Shown here piece after piece: positions 46,685 to 56,564 of a stretch of 64,000 nt of DNA. This stretch comes from Aestuariivirga sp. (GTDB lineage: Bacteria; Pseudomonadota; Alphaproteobacteria; Rhizobiales; Aestuariivirgaceae). Numbering within the stretch: the stretch's first letter is position 1; each line of letters opens with the position of its first letter. The stretch covers positions 1 through 64,000 of the forward strand of contig NZ_JADCDB010000008.1 in assembly GCF_020252395.1 (NCBI RefSeq), given 5' to 3'. The translations under genes were made by a program, and so were the position numbers. Under the pieces are notes generated by a model that was not told the origin of the DNA, ran no database searches, and saw only the letters and a program-made list of their open reading frames with translations.

Positions 46685-47155
46685 ATGAAGAAACTGGCCA
46701 TTGCGGCTCTACTCACCCTGGGCCTCGCGGCCTCCCCGGCCTTCGCCAAGACGAGCGGCGTCAAGATCGGCGTCCTCAACTGCAACGTCTCGGCCAGCGT
46801 CGGCATGATCGTTGCGTCCTCCCGGACGCTGAAGTGCAAGTTCGACCGCGCCGTCGGCGGCACCGAAAATTACACCGGCACCATCGAGCGCCTCGGCCTC
46901 GACGTCGGCTTCACCGGCAAGGGCGTGATGTCGTGGGTGGTGTTCGCCCCCGGCCAGATCGCCAAGGGCGCCCTCAAGGGCAAGTATGCCGGTGCGTCGG
47001 CGGAAGCCTCGGTGGCCGTTGGCCTCGGTGCCAACGTGCTGGTCGGAGGCGGCAGCAAGTCGATCACGTTGCAGCCCCTCAGCGTCCAGGCCCAGACCGG
47101 CCTGAACCTCGCCGCCGGCGTCGCTGCGATGACGCTTAAGCCCTCCAAGAAGTAA
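46685..47155 (+). CDS. DUF992 exported protein, copy 2
   Basis: 156 aa. Signal peptide MKKLAIAALLTLGLAASPAFA, then the same fold as copy 1 (VKIGVLNCNVSASVGMIV, LDVGFTGKGVMSWVVFAPG, GLGANVLVGGGSKSITLQPLSVQAQTG). A tandem duplicate of copy 1 with about half the residues shared by eye. It has its own upstream region with GGTTAACC and ATTAAC elements (46576-46597) and its own terminator, so it is likely transcribed separately. Confidence 0.88.
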   Translation: MKKLAIAALLTLGLAASPAFAKTSGVKIGVLNCNVSASVGMIVASSRTLKCKFDRAVGGTENYTGTIERLGLDVGFTGKGVMSWVVFAPGQIAKGALKGKYAGASAEASVAVGLGANVLVGGGSKSITLQPLSVQAQTGLNLAAGVAAMTLKPSKK

Positions 47156-47179
47156 GCCTTCCCGGGATTGCTGCGAACG

Positions 47180-47205
47180 GGCCTGGCGAAAGCGCCGGGC
47201 CTTTT
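47180..47205 (+). terminator. Rho-independent terminator after DUF992 copy 2
   Basis: GGCCTGGCG (47180-47188) and CGCCGGGCC (47193-47201) form a stem with an AAAG loop, followed by T4 and a further T-rich stretch. Confidence 0.88.
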
Positions 47206-48808
47206 CGTTTTGTGAATTCGCTTGCGGGCCGTTCTGAACGGAGTCAGTCTTTGACCCGTGGAACCGCCCCGGCGTGGTGACACGGGTAGAGATGGGCGGT
47301 CCTTCGCTGCAACGAGTGTCAGCAGTTAAAGGAGCATTGTCCATGGATACCCAAACCGGCAGTAGGCCACAGGGCTCGCGGTGCGTCGCACTGGTGGGCC
47401 CCTATCTCAGCGGCAAGACCACACTCCTCGAAGCCATCCTGTTCCACACCGGCGCCATTGCGCGCCAGGGCAGGGTGTCCGGCAAGTCCTCGGTCGGCGA
47501 TGCGGCGCCGGAAGCGCGCGCCCATGGCATGTCGATCGAACTCAACGCCGCCAGCACGACCTATCTGGGTGACAGCTACACATTTCTCGATTGCCCCGGC
47601 TCGGTGGAATTCGCGCAGGACCAGCGCGCGGCGCTGAGCGGCGCCGATGTCGCCATCGTCGTCTGCGAGGCGGATGACAAGAAGGCGCCGGCGCTGCAAC
47701 TGATCCTCAAGCAGCTCGATGAAATCAACCTGCCCCGCATCCTGTTCATCAACAAGGTAGACAAGTCAGATTCTTCCCCGCGCGACGTGCTCGAGTGGCT
47801 GCAGCCCGCCTCCTCGAAGCCGCTCATCCTGCGCCAGCTGCCGATCATGAAGGGCTCGATCGTGACGGGCTTCGTCGACCTCGCGCTGGAGCGCGCCTTC
47901 GTCTACCAGGAGCATCTCGAAAGCAAGCTCATCGACATGCCCGCCGACATGGCGGAGCTCGAGAAGTCGCAGCGCTTCGCCATGCTCGAGCGCCTGGCCG
48001 ACCATGACGATGAGCTGATGGAACAACTGCTCTCCGATATGGAACCGCCGAAGGACCGCGTCTTCGGCGATCTCGCCAGCGAGCTGGCCAATGGCTTTAT
48101 CACGCCCGTTCTCTTCGCTCCGCCGAGCATGGCGCCGGCATCGAGCGCCTGCTGAAGGCCTTGCGCCACGAGGCGCCGGGCATTGCCGGGACGGCGAAGC
48201 GGCTGGGCCTCAGGGCCAACGGCACGACGGTGCAGGTGCTCAAGACCTTCCACACCGCGCATGGCGGCAAGCTGTCGCTGTCGCGCGTGTTCTTGGGCGA
48301 GGTGGCCGATGGCGCCGTGCTTTATGGCGCGGAAGGCCAGGACAGCCGCGTGGCGGGCGTCTTCACGCTGATGGGCTCGACGCCGTCCAAGGTGCTGAAG
48401 GGCGTTGCGGGCGACACGGTGGCGCTGGGCCGGCTCGAGGGAGCCCATACCGGCGAGACGCTGTCCACCACCAAGGGCAGCACGCCGCAACTGGTGAAGC
48501 TCCAAACCGCGCCGGGTGTCTATGGTTTCGCCATTTCGGTGGCCGACCGCAAGGACGAGGTGAAGCTCACAAGCGCCATCGCCAAGCTTGTCGAGGAAGA
48601 CCCCTCGCTGTCGCTCGCGCACAATCACGGCACTCATGAGATGGTGCTGTGGGGGCAGGGCGAGATGCACCTGCGCGTGGCGCTGGAGAAACTGCAGGGC
48701 AAGTTCGGCGTGCATGCCCATACCAAGCCGCGGCGCATCTCCTACCAAGCGGTGATGACCAGAGAGCCTGAACAGGGGTGTGAACAGGCCAAGGATTAAG
48801 GACTGAGA

Positions 48809-49048
48809 ATGAGCTACGCTATGCTGACCGTTCCTGTTTTCGTACGGTCCTATGACCGGGATTGTTTGGACTTGCAGGATGATCCTATTGAGTATATTAC
48901 CCATTTGGAGACAGAGATTAGTGGCCAGTACCCTGACTTCGTCTTCTACGACAGCAACGGTAACCGTGTGTGGCCTGTCACCCTGCTAAAGGGCCACTTC
49001 GGTATCACAGGAGAGCCTCTATGGCCGGAGATACCCGCAGCTACATGA
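48809..49048 (+). CDS. Small phage-like protein of unknown function
   Basis: 79 aa: MSYAMLTVPVFVRSYDR, then DPIEYITHLETEI and FVFYDSNGNRVWPV. Not recognised. Acidic, with no membrane segment. Its 3' end overlaps the next gene by 28 bp, a phage-like packing. Base composition differs from the host genes. Confidence 0.5.
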   Translation: MSYAMLTVPVFVRSYDRDCLDLQDDPIEYITHLETEISGQYPDFVFYDSNGNRVWPVTLLKGHFGITGEPLWPEIPAAT

Positions 49049-49371
49049 AAGCCATCCTTCCCATCGAACTGGTGCGGAAGATAGACCCTAGCGACAGCCT
49101 CAGTGCATCTACGGTGCTGATGCTGTTGTACGTCATGCAGTACCCTGACAGTACCATCAAGAAGCTGGAACAGGTGACTGAGCTACGACGTTCGTCTGCC
49201 TCGCGTCACATCCTGATACTCACAGAGCGTGGAGACAGGGCAAGGGCGAGGCCGGGGCTGGGTTTGGTCACCACCTATGAGGATGCACAGGACAGCCGTG
49301 TGAAGCGTGTGAAGCTGACCGCTAAGGGCCAGCGTCTTGCCAATGACATAGCCAAGATCATGGAGACCTGA
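49021..49371 (+). CDS. Winged-helix (MarR-like) small regulator, phage-like
   Basis: 116 aa from ATG 49021 (MAGDTRSYMK). Helices SASTVLMLLYVMQYPDSTIKKLEQVTELRRSSASRHILIL (in parts: STIKKLEQVTEL, RRSSASRHILIL) form a helix-turn-helix, followed by a wing and VKRVKLTAKGQRLANDIAKIM, as in MarR-type winged helices. It lies directly before an integrase start, the usual place for a small phage regulator. Confidence 0.6.
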   Translation: MAGDTRSYMKAILPIELVRKIDPSDSLSASTVLMLLYVMQYPDSTIKKLEQVTELRRSSASRHILILTERGDRARARPGLGLVTTYEDAQDSRVKRVKLTAKGQRLANDIAKIMET

Positions 49372-49519
49372 ATGAAGCTGAGTAAACTCTACAACGAACT
49401 AATCAACAACGAGTGGAAGGACAACAAGGACCTAAAGGGATCCAAGCGCCGCGCCGATGACATTCTCAACTATTTCGGGGATGACACGGACATTCGCACC
49501 ATCGACTACCAGAAGGTGA
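49372..49519 (+). pseudogene. Integrase N-terminal stump (tyrosine recombinase core-binding domain)
   Basis: Starts immediately after the winged-helix stop: MKLSKLYNELINNEWKDNK, then KRRADDILNYFGDDTDIRTIDYQKV. This resembles the SAM-like core-binding domain of phage tyrosine recombinases (short helices, then FG...I..ID). It is cut after about 49 residues where EF-G sequence resumes in another frame; the catalytic domain is missing. The frame runs on by chance to 49788. Confidence 0.55.
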
Positions 49520-50294
49520 AAGGAGACGATCCGCAAGCCGGTGCAGATCCGCGGCCGGCACAAGAAGCAGTCGGGCGGGCATGGCCAGTATGGCGACGTG
49601 GTGCTGGAGATCGCACCGCTGCCGCGCGGCTCCGGCTTCCAGTTCACCGACACGATCGCCGGCGGCGTGGTGCCGAAACAATATATCCCCGCTGTGGAGC
49701 AGGGCGTGCGGGAGTGGATGGGGCACGGGCCCTTGGGCTTCCCCGTCACCGACTTCAGCGTCAACCTCTCCGACGGGTCCTATCATGACGTCGACTCGTC
49801 CGAAATGGCGTTCAAGACGGCAGCGCGCATCGCCATGACCGATGGCATGCCGCAATGCGCGCCGGTGCTGCTCGAACCCATCGTGCTGGTCGAGATCCAT
49901 AGCCCAAGCGAAGCGACCGCGCGCATTAACCAGATCGTGACCGGCCATCGCGGGCAGTTGCTCGGCTATGATGGGCGCGACGGCTGGCCGGGCTGGGACA
50001 CGGTGAAGGCCCACATGCCGGAGTCCGAAATGGCGTCCCTCATCATCGAGCTGCGTTCGGCCACGGCAGGCGTGGGCACCTTCACCTTCGCGCTCGACCA
50101 CATGGCGGAACTCACCGGCCGCGCGGCGGAGCAGGTGGTGGCGGGCCGGAAAGCGGAGGCGGCGTAACAGCCTCCTTCTTCTTCCCCGAAGGGCAAGAGG
50201 GAGAGTGTTCCCTTCCCTCGAAAGTGATCGGGGCTTGATTGGCCAGCGTTATGGATAGAGCACTATGGTGCTGTCCTCACAGGAGACTTTACAG

Positions 50295-51257
50295 ATGTTG
50301 ATCAAGCGCAATCGGGGCTGGGAAATTCCGGAGGCGCGCGTCACCCCGGAGCATGTGTTCTTCAACCGCCGCAGCTTCATGGCGGCAGGCGCCGGGGCTA
50401 TAGCCCTCATGGCAGTAAAGCCGGCGCGGGCGGAGACGGACCCTTCGGCCGCTCTTTATCCGGCCAAGCGCAACCCGGCCTATGGTGATGCCGGGCGGCT
50501 GGTGACGGATGAGGCGGACAATATCAACTTCAACAACTACTACGAGTTCGGCACCTCGAAGCAGATTGCCGATGCCGCCAAGGCGCTGCCCATCCGGCCG
50601 TGGTCCATCGTTATCGACGGCGAGGTGGAGAAGCCCACCACCCTCGCCATCGACGATCTGTTCAGCCAAGTGACCTTCGAGGAGCGCATCTACCGTCACC
50701 GCTGTGTCGAGGCCTGGTCCATGGTGGCGCCGTGGACAGGCTTCCCGCTGAAGCGGCTGGTGGAGATCGCGAAGCCCAATTCGAACGCCAAGTACTTGCG
50801 CTTCGAGACCTTCAACAAGCCGGACGTGGCGGTGGGCCAGAAGGACGGCCTCTTCACCTCCTTCCCCTGGCCCTATGTCGAGGGCGTCACCATGGCCGAG
50901 GCGATGAACGAGCTGCCGCTTATGGTGACGGGCGCTTATGGCAAGCCGCTGCCCAACTCCATGGGCGCACCGCTGCGCCTGCACCTACCCTGGAAATACG
51001 GCTTCAAGTCGATCAAAGGCATCGTGAAGGTGAGCTTCGTGGCGGAGCGGCCGGTAAGCTTCTGGGAGCAGCTGGGGCCGCGGGAGTATGGCTTCTGGGC
51101 CAACGTCAACCCGGAAGTGGCGCATCCGCGCTGGAGCCAGGCGAGCGAGGAGGTGCTGGGCACGGGCGAGCGCATCCCCACCGTGCTCTACAACGGCTAT
51201 GGCGCGCAGGTGGCGGAGCTCTACAAGGGCCTCGAGAACGAGAAGCTCTACATGTAA
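50295..51257 (+). CDS. msrP: Protein-methionine-sulfoxide reductase catalytic subunit MsrP
   Basis: 320 aa molybdoenzyme. Tat signal around R25-R26 (FFNRRSFMAAGAGAIALM), Mo-pterin ligand Cys137 (YRHRCVEAWSMVAPWTG), and the MsrP end VLYNGYGAQVAELYKGLENEKLYM. It repairs methionine sulfoxide in periplasmic proteins. ATG 50295 follows CAGGAG. The partner heme membrane subunit gene msrQ is not next to it here; a LysR gene in the opposite direction follows. Confidence 0.95.
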   Translation: MLIKRNRGWEIPEARVTPEHVFFNRRSFMAAGAGAIALMAVKPARAETDPSAALYPAKRNPAYGDAGRLVTDEADNINFNNYYEFGTSKQIADAAKALPIRPWSIVIDGEVEKPTTLAIDDLFSQVTFEERIYRHRCVEAWSMVAPWTGFPLKRLVEIAKPNSNAKYLRFETFNKPDVAVGQKDGLFTSFPWPYVEGVTMAEAMNELPLMVTGAYGKPLPNSMGAPLRLHLPWKYGFKSIKGIVKVSFVAERPVSFWEQLGPREYGFWANVNPEVAHPRWSQASEEVLGTGERIPTVLYNGYGAQVAELYKGLENEKLYM

Positions 51258-51262
51258 AGAAA

Positions 51263-51286
51263 AAGGCCAGTCACGCGACTGGCCTT
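51263..51286 (-). terminator. Terminator serving the leftward trxB-lysR transcript
   Basis: A perfect 10-bp stem AAGGCCAGTC / GACTGGCCTT with a 4-nt loop, just after msrP. On the minus strand it is followed by T3-C-T3, so it best ends leftward transcription; it may also end msrP weakly. Confidence 0.7.
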
Positions 51287-51532
51287 GAAGTTACCCGTTC
51301 CCCCTCGTCGCCGAGGGTTTGGTCCCGTCCGCCCGGTGGGGGATGAGGAGACCCATTGGCCACTCCGCAAGGGGAGACAGTGAAGCGGCGAATCCCGCGC
51401 CGGAATGCGCGGCGACCAAAGGTGTGACTTTCTCGGCGGCAATCAGCAAGCAGCGCGCGGTCATGGGAGCCATGCCAGGAGGGAATGCGCCGGGTCGTCT
51501 TCTCCCGCTCCTTCGGCGGGAGAGGGCGCAAC
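51287..51532. other. Intergenic region between msrP and lysR
   Basis: About 250 bp with no supported gene. Short GC-rich inverted stretches of the genome's repeat type occur (for example CCCCTCGTCGCCGAGGG near 51301). Confidence 0.35.
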
Positions 51533-52427
51533 TCAGAAGCTCCACTCCTTCGCCTTCGCCACGAGGAAGTCGCGGAAGACGGTGACACGCTTGGTGTCCT
51601 TCAATTCTTCCGGATACACGAAGTAGGTGTCGAACTCCGGCGTCTCCACCGGCACGTCGATCTGCACCAGTCCTGAGTCCTCCGGCACGATATAGTCGGC
51701 GAGCGAGGCAAGCCCCATCCCGGCCTGGACGGCGCGGCGAAGCCCATAGGCATTGTTGACGCGCAGCGCCACGGGGCGCGGGTCGCCCTCCGGGCGGCCC
51801 ACGAATTCGAGCCAGTTCACCGGAGTGAGATAGTTGGGCGCCTGGCCGTGGGTGAGAATCTTGTGCTTGTCGAGGTCCTCCAGCGACTTCGGAATGCCAT
51901 GCTTCTTAAGGTAATCGGCGGAGGCGTAAAGATGGTGATGCACGGTGAAGAGCTTGCGTTGAATGAGGTCGGGCTGCGTCGGCCTTCTCAGCCGCACGGC
52001 GACATCCGCCTCGCGCATTGACAAGTCGAGCTCGCGGTCGTCCAGCAGCAGCGTCACCGCGATATCCGGATAGATCTCGGAAAACTCCTTGAGGCGCGGC
52101 GTGAGCCACACGCTCCCCAGGCCCACGGTGGTGGTGATGCGGAGTTCACCTGAGGGCTTCTCCTTCGAGTCCATCAGGCGCGTCTGCGCCGCGGTGAGCT
52201 TGGTGAACACCTCATGCGCCGTGCGATAGAGCATCTCGCCCTGCTCGGTGAGGATGAGACCGCGCGCGTGGCGGTGGAAGAGGGGCACGTTCAGCGCGTC
52301 TTCCAGCGCGGAGATCTGGCGGCTGACGGCGGACTGCGACAGCCCCAGTTCATGGCCGGCATGGGTGAAGCTGCCTGCATCCGCCACGGCGTGGAAGATG
52401 CGCAGCTTGTCCCAGTCCATCACCGAA

Positions 52428-52441
<14 letters not shown>
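51533..52441 (-). CDS. LysR-family transcriptional regulator
   Basis: 302 aa. N-terminal winged helix (MDWDKLRIFHAVADAGSFTHAGHELGLSQSAVSRQISALEDAL, seen in parts) and a LysR substrate domain. GGAG lies 7 nt before ATG 52441, favouring it over ATG 52420. It overlaps the end of trxB by 14 bp, so it is co-translated with thioredoxin reductase; a redox- or trxB-linked role is possible. The inducer is unknown. Confidence 0.9.
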
Positions 52442-53390
<949 letters not shown>

Positions 53391-53621
53391 TGGGTGCTCC
53401 AGTTGCTATGAGAAAACAGCATAGCTGAATTGGGCGCAACGGCAAGGCCGCTACAAGCTGTTGTGAACAGGGGCCACACCCGAATTTTGCTTGAAGCGCC
53501 TCAAGCGAAATTTGCCCGTCTCTTCCGGAGGCTGCGCCGCGGTTCTATGCTGCCCTTCGGAAACGGCAATGCGGCATTGCACCATCCAAGCAATGCAGAA
53601 TTGAGGGCGGTGCCGGCCCCT
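53391..53621. other. trxB upstream region
   Basis: 231 bp without a supported gene between the leftward trxB start and the end of the cupin gene. It must hold the trxB promoter. No clear regulator box was recognised. Confidence 0.35.
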
Positions 53622-53987
53622 CTAGCGGATCATGTAGACCTTGCGGATCGTCTCATGCACGCGGCAGGCGCCCTTCCAGTCCCGCGGAAAGAAGGCCACG
53701 GTCCCCGGCATGATCTCGATCACTTCGCCCGACTCATGCGTGTAGGTGCAGCGGCCCAGCAGGAAGTGGCAGAACTCGTCGCGCGTGACGTGGCAGTTCC
53801 AGAAGCCCGGCGTGCAGATCCAGATGCCCGTCTCGCTTTCGCCATTGGGTCCTTTGTGCAGCACGAGACCGGAAGTGTGCGAGGCCCCCTCGATCATGGT
53901 GGAGATCACGCCCCAGTCCTTGAAAGGCCCCGGATAGGTCTCCGGAGCGCTGAGGTGGGGGGCGGAGGATTCGAGTTTCAGGGTCAT
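53622..53987 (-). CDS. Cupin-domain protein, copy 1
   Basis: 121 aa single cupin (DUF861-like). Segments TPGFWNCHVTRDEFCHFLLGRCTYTHESGEVIEIMPGTVAFFPRDWKG (in parts: DEFCHFLLGR, GTVAFFP) show the beta-barrel and one metal-type His/Glu set. Ends FWKGACRVHETIRKVYMIR-like. Similar to small cupins next to amine or ureide metabolism genes. It lies 3 bp after its paralogue and ends the pot-type operon. Confidence 0.85.
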   Translation of the reverse strand: MTLKLESSAPHLSAPETYPGPFKDWGVISTMIEGASHTSGLVLHKGPNGESETGIWICTPGFWNCHVTRDEFCHFLLGRCTYTHESGEVIEIMPGTVAFFPRDWKGACRVHETIRKVYMIR

Positions 53988-53990
53988 GTG

Positions 53991-54356
53991 TCAGCTCAGC
54001 ATGTAGACGTTGCGCATGGTCTCGTGGACGGTGCAGGTGCCAATCCAGCCGGCCGGGAACAGCACCACCGTGCCCGGAACGATCTCGATCACCTCACCCG
54101 ACTCATGGGTATAGGTGGCACGGCCCGAGACGAAATGACAGAGCTCGTCCCGCGGGATTTCGAGCGGCCAGGCGCCCGGCGTGCATTGCCACAGGCCCAC
54201 TTCCGGCTGGCCACCCGGCCCCTTGTGCAGCAGCACGCCGTCGCTCTTCGAATGGCCCGCGATGGGATTGGGCTGGTGGCCCCAGTCCTTGAGCGGCCCG
54301 GCATAGCCGGCCGGGCCTTCGAGATGGGGGGCGGAGGAAGAGAGGTTGGTGGGCAT
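53991..54356 (-). CDS. Cupin-domain protein, copy 2
   Basis: 121 aa, the same length as copy 1 and clearly its paralogue: APHL..PxxYxGPxKDWG, DELCHFVSGRATYTHESGEVIEIVPGTVVLFP, TVHETMRNVYM. A tandem duplication. ATG 54356 overlaps the glycosyltransferase stop by one base (TGATG), so the two are co-translated. Confidence 0.87.
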   Translation of the reverse strand: MPTNLSSSAPHLEGPAGYAGPLKDWGHQPNPIAGHSKSDGVLLHKGPGGQPEVGLWQCTPGAWPLEIPRDELCHFVSGRATYTHESGEVIEIVPGTVVLFPAGWIGTCTVHETMRNVYMLS

Positions 54357-55756
54357 CAGGCGAGTTTCCGGCGGGTGAGCGCGTCGATCACCTTGGCGGC
54401 CTTGGTGGGCCCGTGCTTCGAACGCATCTGGCGCGAGGTCTTCTTCAGCCGCGCCTTCATCTTCTTGTCGGTCAGCATCGCCATGATCTTCTGCTGCATC
54501 TCTTCTTCCGTCCACCGGTAACGGTCGAGCTTGAAGCCGTGGCCGGTTTCCTGCACGCGCGTCGCATTGTCATGGCCGTCCCAGACATAGGGCATGATGA
54601 TCGCGGGCTTGCCGAAATAGAGGCACTCGGTGAAGGAGTTGTTGCCGCCGTGGTGAATCACCGCATCGACCTGCGGGATGACCGAGGGCTGCGGGAACCA
54701 GCTGTCGATGATGACATTGGGCGGAATGTCCGCATACTGGTCCTTGTAGTCGCCGACATTGACCAGCGCCCGCACCGGCATGTTGCCGAGCGCCGCGATG
54801 AGCCGCTTCAAAAGGTCCACATCGCCCGAGCCCAGCGAGCCGAAGCTCACATAGAGCAGCGGCTTGCCGTTGTTGGCCTTGAAGCGCGGCACGCCGTAGG
54901 GCTTGTCCTTCCTGACACAGCCCTCGAGATACTGGAACTGGCGCGCCGGCAGCTTGTGGCGGCGCTTGAACTTCACCGCACTCGGATAAAGCAGGATGTT
55001 CATGTGCGGGCTCGCCTCGAAGAACTGGCCCAGCGGGTACTTCCGCTCGCCCACCGAGGCGAGGAAACGGTTGAATTCCTCGTGGATCGGCTTGATCACC
55101 GCGTTGAAGTGCTTGCGATAGGCGGCATGGGCCTTCTTGTCCTTGGCGCCGGCGCCCGACAGGTGAGGCGGAATGTCCGGATCCTCGATCTCGTTTTCCG
55201 AGCAGGAGATGATGCGCACCCAGGGCTTCTTGTTCTTCTTGGCGTAACGCTTGATCGCCGGGAACAGTATGACGTTATCGACGCAGACCACATCGGGTTT
55301 CACCTGGTCGAGCACGCCCGGCAGGTCCTTCTCGGCCCATTTGGCGGTCTCGACGATCATGCTCCAGCAGTCCTTCACGTAAGTGTCGATCTGCTCATAG
55401 GGCGTCTTCCGGAAGTTGGGGATGTGGCCGTTGATGAAGTCAACCCAGAACTTCGCCATCTGCTCCGGCGGCAAGGGCTCCGACAGGTTCACAGCATGGG
55501 CCTCGAAGCCATAGCCCTTGTAGACGTCGAGGAAGCCGGGGTCGGAGAGGAACACCACCTTGTGGCCTATCTTTTCCAGCGCCTGGGCGATGCCCACTGA
55601 ATTGAGCGCCGGGCCGAAGGCCGCCTCGGGGAAAAGTGCGATGACCTTCTTTGCCTTCTTGCGCGGCGTGGGCTTTTTCGCCCTCTTTTTTGCTGGGGCT
55701 GCTGCCCTGCGCGCCGCAGGCTTCTTCGCTGCCTTTTTCACTGCCGTCTTCGCCAT
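54356..55756 (-). CDS. UGT/MGT-type glycosyltransferase with a basic N-terminal tail
   Basis: 466 aa. Residues 38-460 form a GT-B glycosyltransferase of the macrolide/UDP-glucuronosyl type: VIALFPEAAFGP start, LLYVSFGSLGSGDVDLL, and the donor-binding HHGGNNSFTECLYFGKPAIIMPYVWDGHDNA. Residues 1-37 are a Lys/Ala/Pro tail with 17 Lys or Arg, like histone H1 or alphaproteobacterial KAAKK proteins; the C-terminus is also basic. Such a tail might bind nucleic acid or acidic lipid. Placed after polyamine-type permeases and before two cupins; the acceptor is unknown. Confidence 0.85.
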   Translation of the reverse strand: MAKTAVKKAAKKPAARRAAAPAKKRAKKPTPRKKAKKVIALFPEAAFGPALNSVGIAQALEKIGHKVVFLSDPGFLDVYKGYGFEAHAVNLSEPLPPEQMAKFWVDFINGHIPNFRKTPYEQIDTYVKDCWSMIVETAKWAEKDLPGVLDQVKPDVVCVDNVILFPAIKRYAKKNKKPWVRIISCSENEIEDPDIPPHLSGAGAKDKKAHAAYRKHFNAVIKPIHEEFNRFLASVGERKYPLGQFFEASPHMNILLYPSAVKFKRRHKLPARQFQYLEGCVRKDKPYGVPRFKANNGKPLLYVSFGSLGSGDVDLLKRLIAALGNMPVRALVNVGDYKDQYADIPPNVIIDSWFPQPSVIPQVDAVIHHGGNNSFTECLYFGKPAIIMPYVWDGHDNATRVQETGHGFKLDRYRWTEEEMQQKIMAMLTDKKMKARLKKTSRQMRSKHGPTKAAKVIDALTRRKLA

Positions 55757-55787
55757 TCGCTTGCTCCCTGTTGTTCTGGCTGCTACG

Positions 55788-56564
55788 TCACGTTCCCGGC
55801 AGCCGGCCCCGGTTGAGGCGCTGGGCGGCGAGGATCATGACGAAGCTTAAGCCCATGACCACGGTGGCCATGGCATTGATTTCCGGCGTTACGCCGAAAC
55901 GGATCATGGCATAGATCTGCATCGGCAGCGTGGTGGAGGACTGGCCCGCGCCCGCGGTGAAATAGGCGATGATGAATTCATCGATCGACAGCGTGAAGGC
56001 GAGAAGCCCTCCTGCCAGCACCGAAGGGCCGATAAGCGGCAGTGTGATGCGGAAGAAAGTGGCAGCGGCGGAAGCGCCCAAATCGCGCGAGGCCTCATTC
56101 AGCGACCAGTCATAGGATTTGAGCCTCGCGCGCACCACGGCGCAGACGAAGGCCAGATTGAACACAACATGCGCCATGACGATCGAACGCAGGCCCAGCG
56201 TGAACTTGATGAGCGTGAAGAAGGAAAGGAGTGCGATCGCCAGCACGATGTCCGGAATGATCATCGGGGCGAAAAGCAGCGCCTCGCGCGCAGCCGAGCG
56301 TCTTGCCCGCTCCACCCCCAGCGCCAGCAGCGTGCCGAGCACGGTGGAAATCGCGGTGGCCCAGATCGCCACGACGAGGGAATTCCAGGCGGCGCCGATG
56401 ATCTTCGGGTTCTGCGCCAGCTTGCCATACCATTCGAGCGAGAAGCCGCCCCAGGCGGTGGGCATGCCAGAGCGGTTGAAGCTCAGCACCATCAGCACCG
56501 CGATGGGGAGATAGAGGAAGCCATAGACGGCGATGAGCCAGCCATTAAGCGCGCGCATGCTCAC
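55788..56564 (-). CDS. Polyamine-type ABC transporter permease (PotC/PotI-like)
   Basis: 258 aa with about six membrane helices. MSMRALNGWLIAVYGFLYLPIAVLMVLSFN start and the EAA loop (EASRDLGASAAATFFRITLPLIGP) are typical of PotC. It overlaps the preceding permease gene by 20 bp. No ATPase gene (potA) is present in this operon. Confidence 0.9.
   Translation of the reverse strand: MSMRALNGWLIAVYGFLYLPIAVLMVLSFNRSGMPTAWGGFSLEWYGKLAQNPKIIGAAWNSLVVAIWATAISTVLGTLLALGVERARRSAAREALLFAPMIIPDIVLAIALLSFFTLIKFTLGLRSIVMAHVVFNLAFVCAVVRARLKSYDWSLNEASRDLGASAAATFFRITLPLIGPSVLAGGLLAFTLSIDEFIIAYFTAGAGQSSTTLPMQIYAMIRFGVTPEINAMATVVMGLSFVMILAAQRLNRGRLPGT

Larger units (their letters stand above)
48746..49519 (+). 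mobile_element. Phage-like insertion remnant inside the EF-G-like gene
   Basis: A segment of about 774 bp separates SY from KETIRKPV of the EF-G-like protein. It is less GC-rich than its surroundings and carries three short tightly packed ORFs, the last being the cut N-terminus of an integrase. AAG stands at both junctions (48747-48749 and 49520-49522) and CTACCA occurs near each (48742-48747 and 49505-49510), so a short-homology deletion or insertion is possible. No transposase or inverted terminal repeats were seen. Confidence 0.7.
47343..50167 (+). pseudogene. EF-G-like GTPase gene (fusA paralogue), broken
   Basis: Three pieces together rebuild one EF-G-like protein of about 685 residues. 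Piece 1 (47343-48117) has the G domain: P-loop GPYLSGKTT, LDCPGS and NKVD. Piece 2 (48118-48745), in another frame, covers domains II-III and the start of IV, ending KPRRISY. Piece 3 (49520-50167) resumes with KETIRKPVQIRGRHKKQSGG and finishes domains IV-V. Two lesions are seen: a one-base deletion near 48117 (TTCGCTCC, where TTCGGCTCC restores VLFGSAEHGAG) and a ~0.77-kb insert. This is the alphaproteobacterial EF-G-like paralogue, not the essential fusA, so loss could be tolerated; an assembly error is the alternative. Confidence 0.88.

Noticed and set aside
48809-49519. Insertion sequence in the EF-G-like gene
   Set aside because: No transposase and no terminal inverted repeats; the content is phage-like.
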